A program made the position numbers and the translations under genes. From NCBI RefSeq assembly GCF_030864355.1, contig NC_083400.1, forward strand, positions 15,001 through 79,000: a stretch of 64,000 bases of DNA, written 5' to 3'. Origin of the DNA: Cutaneotrichosporon cavernicola (Eukaryota > Basidiomycota > Tremellomycetes > Trichosporonales > Trichosporonaceae). This document shows, one piece after another, positions 60,684-64,000 of this stretch. Within the stretch, counting starts at the first letter, position 1; every line of letters begins with the position of its first letter. The notes beneath the pieces are model-generated. The model was given only the letters and a program-made list of their open reading frames with translations, made no database searches and was not told where the DNA came from.

Positions 60684-61707
60684 GAGTTGTATGGCCGGAG
60701 ACAAGGATTGCGGGGCATACAGTAACTACGGGGCACCAAAGGTGGCCAACACTCCATTCCGTACCCCACTACAATCTGCCACTGGCAGTCGCTCCGCTGG
60801 CCAGGTTTGCTCTCCAGCCACCTTGTTTTGCGCCTCTCACTCCAGGGCAGTGTGGTCGGGGCCAATGCCATGCGCCACCGCACTGGACAGCTTCTATCTC
60901 CGTGGAGCCCTGGGGACGACAATGAATCGTGGCATGAGTCGAGACCAAACCATGGAGATATCAGCCAGATCAGTAAGATCACTGCTCTCGTTGGCTGGTG
61001 ATCTGATCTTGAAATATTAATGGCTAGTCGAGGGTGAGGAGTACCGAAGAGGGCTCCTGAACACCTGGTCCGAGCGGAGTCAGCGTCTGGAGGCCTTGAT
61101 TGTTCCACGAGTCCATGACCTCCCCCATGAGTGCCACTTGCTGCTCTCAGCAATTCCAAGGCCTCCATGATGACAGATTACAGGCTCAAGGGTGATACCT
61201 ACTCCCCAGTGGAAATACGGTCGGCTTGTGGAGTTCTGCGTCTCATGGCTTTCGTGGAGAGGTAACTGCGCTAAGACCATCCCGCTCGCACCACCCTCGG
61301 CAGGCCCCAGGGTGCTTTCCCCAGCATCCGCACTGGCCTTGGCCGTCGGCCCCAATTTTCCCGTCAGAAATAGACTGCGGACGGGGTCATGTACGTTGAT
61401 GTGGGGGACTGGAGGTCATTGGACTGTACAGCAACGGCCGAAAGCACTGGCGGAATGAGCGTGGCGGAGGTTGGATGGATTGGGTCAAGCTGTGTGACGC
61501 CTCAGACTCCTGAGAATGATAGAATGCCCAATGCGCTACCGACGTCGTCGGTCTACACCCACTCATCAAATAGCCGGATGAAAACATGCATACAAGTCAA
61601 CCTAGTTCTATGGAGGGTTATGCAATGGGTTGGTGAGACGATGGGAAATTGCACGTTTGCGGGGGATGCACGTGATCGAGAGCCCTGGTGAGACAACACG
61701 TAGCCCT
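60684..61707. other. intergenic
   Basis: No gene, repeat or RNA seen. Confidence 0.5.
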
Positions 61708-62463
61708 TCATGCGCTCTCCATAAATGCCCAGGTAGGGCCGCGGCGCGGCGCAGGCGCTTCACTGGACCCCGAACCCTCACTTGCAGTGGTCACAGGTGC
61801 GACGAAGAGGAGGCGAGATGTTGTCGTCGTGAAGGGCGAAGACGGCGCTGGGTCTTGGTCGACCCCCTCGTCAGGGTGGCCGTTCGTGTCTGGAGGCGGC
61901 TTCAACGCGGGGGGTTGGCGCTTCCGACGAAGCGCAGCCACCTGCGTACCAGGTTCCGCGGCATTGTGGGTCTTCCTGCCCCTGTTGGACTTAGCTTTAG
62001 GCTGAACCTTGGCTTTTGCGCTGGGTCCAGAGCGGGTGGGAGTAGGAGGGACATCTTTGGGTGGGACAGTAGGTAAGACGGGAGTAACAGGGCTTAACCG
62101 ACCGGGTGGGGTGGAATCCGTGGCATTAACCGGAGGATAGGTAGCAGGTGCAGCGAGAACGGAGCAGCAGGCTGTGGACGTCTCGCTAACACTGGAGAGG
62201 CGCTGAGGGGTCGCGGAAAGGGAAGGAAAGGTGACCCGCTCCCCCGTCCAGGCCTCGAGGGAGGCAACCAAGTTGCCGAGCTCGACGGGATTCAAAGCAC
62301 GGATACCCTCGGCCGTGAGCATGGTGTTCAGAATGCGGCTCGTGCGGGAGCGTGCGAGCGCATGGTCAAACCATCATGGTAGCGGCTGCATTGACGAATG
62401 TGTGTTTGGTGCGGGACAGAATGGAATCGACGTCTGCAACGGGCGTGTCGGTGGCACCCGCCA
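61708..62463 (-). CDS. unknown Pro-rich protein requiring a +1 frameshift
   Basis: ORF1 starts at ATG 62463 in a perfect GCCATGG context and reads 32 codons to VNAAATMMV, then stops at TGA (62368-62366). The +1 frame continues at once as FDHALARSRTSRILNTMLTA and runs to a stop at 61708, about 250 residues in all. The N-terminal 75 residues look helical (ALNPVELGNLVASLEAW); the rest is Pro/Thr/Ala-rich with basic patches (KAKVQPKAKSNRGRK, ALRRKRQP). No splice sites of the right phase were found to join the frames. Explanations are a programmed frameshift, a one-base sequence error, a recent pseudogene, or ORF2 starting at its own ATG (62322). Upstream leader introns are likely (GTAAGT near 62702). 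The family is not recognised. Confidence 0.5.
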
Positions 62464-63438
62464 TGGCTGAGGACTGGGTTTTAGCGGCGTCGGGGCGCCG
62501 GGTACGCACGAGCGGGGGGAGAGGGATTGCGGGAGGAGAGGGGATGAAGGGTGGAAGAAAGAACTGACGCGCCTGTCTGTGTGTAAGTAGAAGCGGGGGA
62601 AAGTGACTCACACCCGACCAAGAAGCAGCCAAAGTCGTGGTGTCGGTGCTGAACAAGCCGGCGGCGCTCTGGCGTCAGCGTCTGATCTTCTGGTGACTTA
62701 CGCAGGGAGCAGTTGCGGGAGTGGTTACCAGAGAGGAAGAGCGCGAAGGAAGTGGAGGATGGAATGGAGAATCAAGTTGAGGAATGTTGCGGATGAACCG
62801 TTAGATATTTGGATCCATCTATCTACTGTAAACCACACCGTTTGTGTTTCCAAGTAGCTTCAGCTTGTTCCCTTCTTCTCTCAGTTGGGGTTACATGCAT
62901 TTATTCTTAGCTCTCCTCGGCGAGGTTGTGTTGCGCTTGCTCGTCTCCAGCGTAATACATCCCCCCAGCCTCTACAAACTCAGCAGGAGCCGGCACGTGC
63001 GGTCCCGGATAAACGTGCTGCCAAAGCTCGCCCTTTTGCACTGACATCCGCCACTTACTCAATCCAGGACTTGCAGTGTGCGGGGTGGTCTATGCGACCA
63101 GGTCCTTCCTTGACAAAGCACATACCGAATAGGAACTGTCAATGCAGACAAAGTGGGTTGCTGAACTCTCCGTCGGGGGCTCATGAGCAACATGAACCGA
63201 TCACGCCCGTTAACGACTGTGTGAGTGCCGGAGAGAGGATCAATCTCTACCGTCTAACCACCTCACCGGCGCACGACGTATTCACTTTCTTCAGGAAGCT
63301 AGGAAGCTACCGTGTTCACACTCGCTCCAGACGCCCAATTGACCATTTAGAAGCCTCAAACCTGTCTCGATGCATAATCTGCCATGTTCCACGGTCGCGG
63401 GCGGTCTCAGAATTCCCCCAAAATCACAAAAACATGTC
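62464..63438. other. intergenic with untranslated leader exons
   Basis: The first 250 bases on the minus strand contain splice-like pairs (GTAAGT near 62702 to GACGCCAG; GTGTGAGT near 62611 to a CAG) that suggest untranslated leader exons of the 61.7-62.5 kb gene. Nothing else seen before the tRNA. Confidence 0.4.
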
Positions 63439-63542
63439 TCCTCACTAGTATATCGGTTAGTATATTCGCCTCTCAGTTGAGAGAGCCTGCGACAAGCACG
63501 GCAACACCGCGAAAGAGCAGGGTTCAACTCCCTGGTGGGGAA
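63439..63542 (+). tRNA. tRNA-Glu(CTC) with 32-nt intron
   Basis: Acceptor TCCTCAC pairs with GTGGGGA (one T-G pair) followed by discriminator A. The D arm is GTAT...GTAT; the T arm is CAGGG-TTCAACT-CCCTG. The anticodon stem TTCGC pairs with GCGAA around loop C-T-CTC-A, giving anticodon CTC. A 32-nt intron (63476-63507) lies after position 37 and carries GAGAG, complementary to the anticodon region as expected for intron-containing pre-tRNAs. A TTTT terminator follows at 63553. Confidence 0.93.
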
Positions 63543-64000
63543 CAGCTATAGCTTTTGGTTGTCTGCGCGTTGCTTTTGGCCCTTTCGGGGTCTTTTGGTG
63601 GTCAGAGAATACACGCAGGCGCTTCGTTTACATTATAACACCTGCCAACCTACTCTGATTCCGAGTGTCTGGATAGCCTTTGCCAAGCTGCGGAATCCCA
63701 AGTACACCACCCATCACTGACCATTCCTGCAGGCTGTCCGGATGGTGCGCTGAACGTTCAAATGTTGAGTGCCGCTACATTCAATGAATTGAGTTTCAGC
63801 TACTTTCAACTAATTCAAATACCTGCTGGTAGAGACGTGACGGCGTAGCTGCTTCGATGATGGGAGGATGAAAATTATCCCCCGTACCCACGTCGCGCAC
63901 CTGTCTGTTCTATTCACGTCCCCGCCAGCCGGCCACGGGCAACTCAAACCTGTTCCGACCATCCCGAGCACAGCGTGAAGGCGGCCGCTGGCCTAACTGC
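63543..64000. other. right edge, no gene seen
   Basis: Apart from the T-run terminating the tRNA there is no supported feature to the end of the window. Confidence 0.5.

Noticed and set aside
61708..62463. Ornithine decarboxylase antizyme, suggested by the frameshift-like TGA
   Set aside because: The downstream frame shows none of the conserved antizyme blocks; it is Pro/Thr-rich instead.

Overview
The window is nuclear DNA from a filamentous or dimorphic fungus, most likely a basidiomycete of the Tremellomycetes type. Reasons: nearly every gene is cut by several short introns (about 30-90 nt) with GTGAGT-like donors, CTGAC/CTAAC branch motifs and CAG/TAG acceptors; start codons often sit in CACC-ATGG contexts; and recognisable genes include a CaaX-ending recyclin, a Bud6/Aip3 homologue, a Zn2Cys6 transcription factor and an intron-containing polyubiquitin gene. 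The genus assignment is inference. Exon joins were worked out by hand from splice motifs and reading frame.

Layout. 1-5.6 kb: no convincing gene; includes an AT-rich island (about 2.44-3.24 kb). 5.6-10.8 kb: one very large AT-hook protein gene. 11.2-14.3 kb: a small four-helix membrane protein and a YggS/PLPBP-family pyridoxal-phosphate protein with two in-frame starts. 14.7 kb: tRNA-Ser(CGA) with intron. 15.5-18.8 kb: Zn2Cys6 transcription factor (minus). 19.0-22.3 kb: recyclin RCY1 (minus). 22.6-24.5 kb: a RidA-family gene (minus) and a mitochondrial membrane protein (plus) sharing a 385-bp divergent promoter. 25-31.6 kb: unrecognised nuclear-looking or small helical proteins. 31.6-35.8 kb: gene-poor. 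35.8-37.3 kb: CaiB-type CoA-transferase. 37.8-38.8 kb: four-unit polyubiquitin (minus). 40.3-45.8 kb: an R3HCC1L-like protein and BUD6. 46.6-48.3 kb: an internally deleted Ty3/gypsy element. 49.8-53.3 kb: membrane-anchored aspartic protease (minus). 53.3-57.9 kb: mostly non-coding with one small mitochondrial-type gene. 57.9-62.5 kb: unrecognised proteins, one needing a +1 frameshift. 63.4 kb: tRNA-Glu(CTC) with intron.

The genes are independent transcription units, not operons. Two fit a polarity and membrane-traffic theme (RCY1 endocytic recycling; BUD6 actin nucleation), but they are far apart and nothing shows linkage of function. The most interesting observations are: a 14-nt complementarity between the predicted 5' end of the retroelement transcript and its primer-binding site, the signature of Tf1/sushi-type self-priming; a possible +1 frameshift at GTT-TGA-C; a possible GC-AG intron; a candidate dual-targeted PLP protein; and a 28-residue repeat whose core motif recurs across successive exons of the AT-hook gene.
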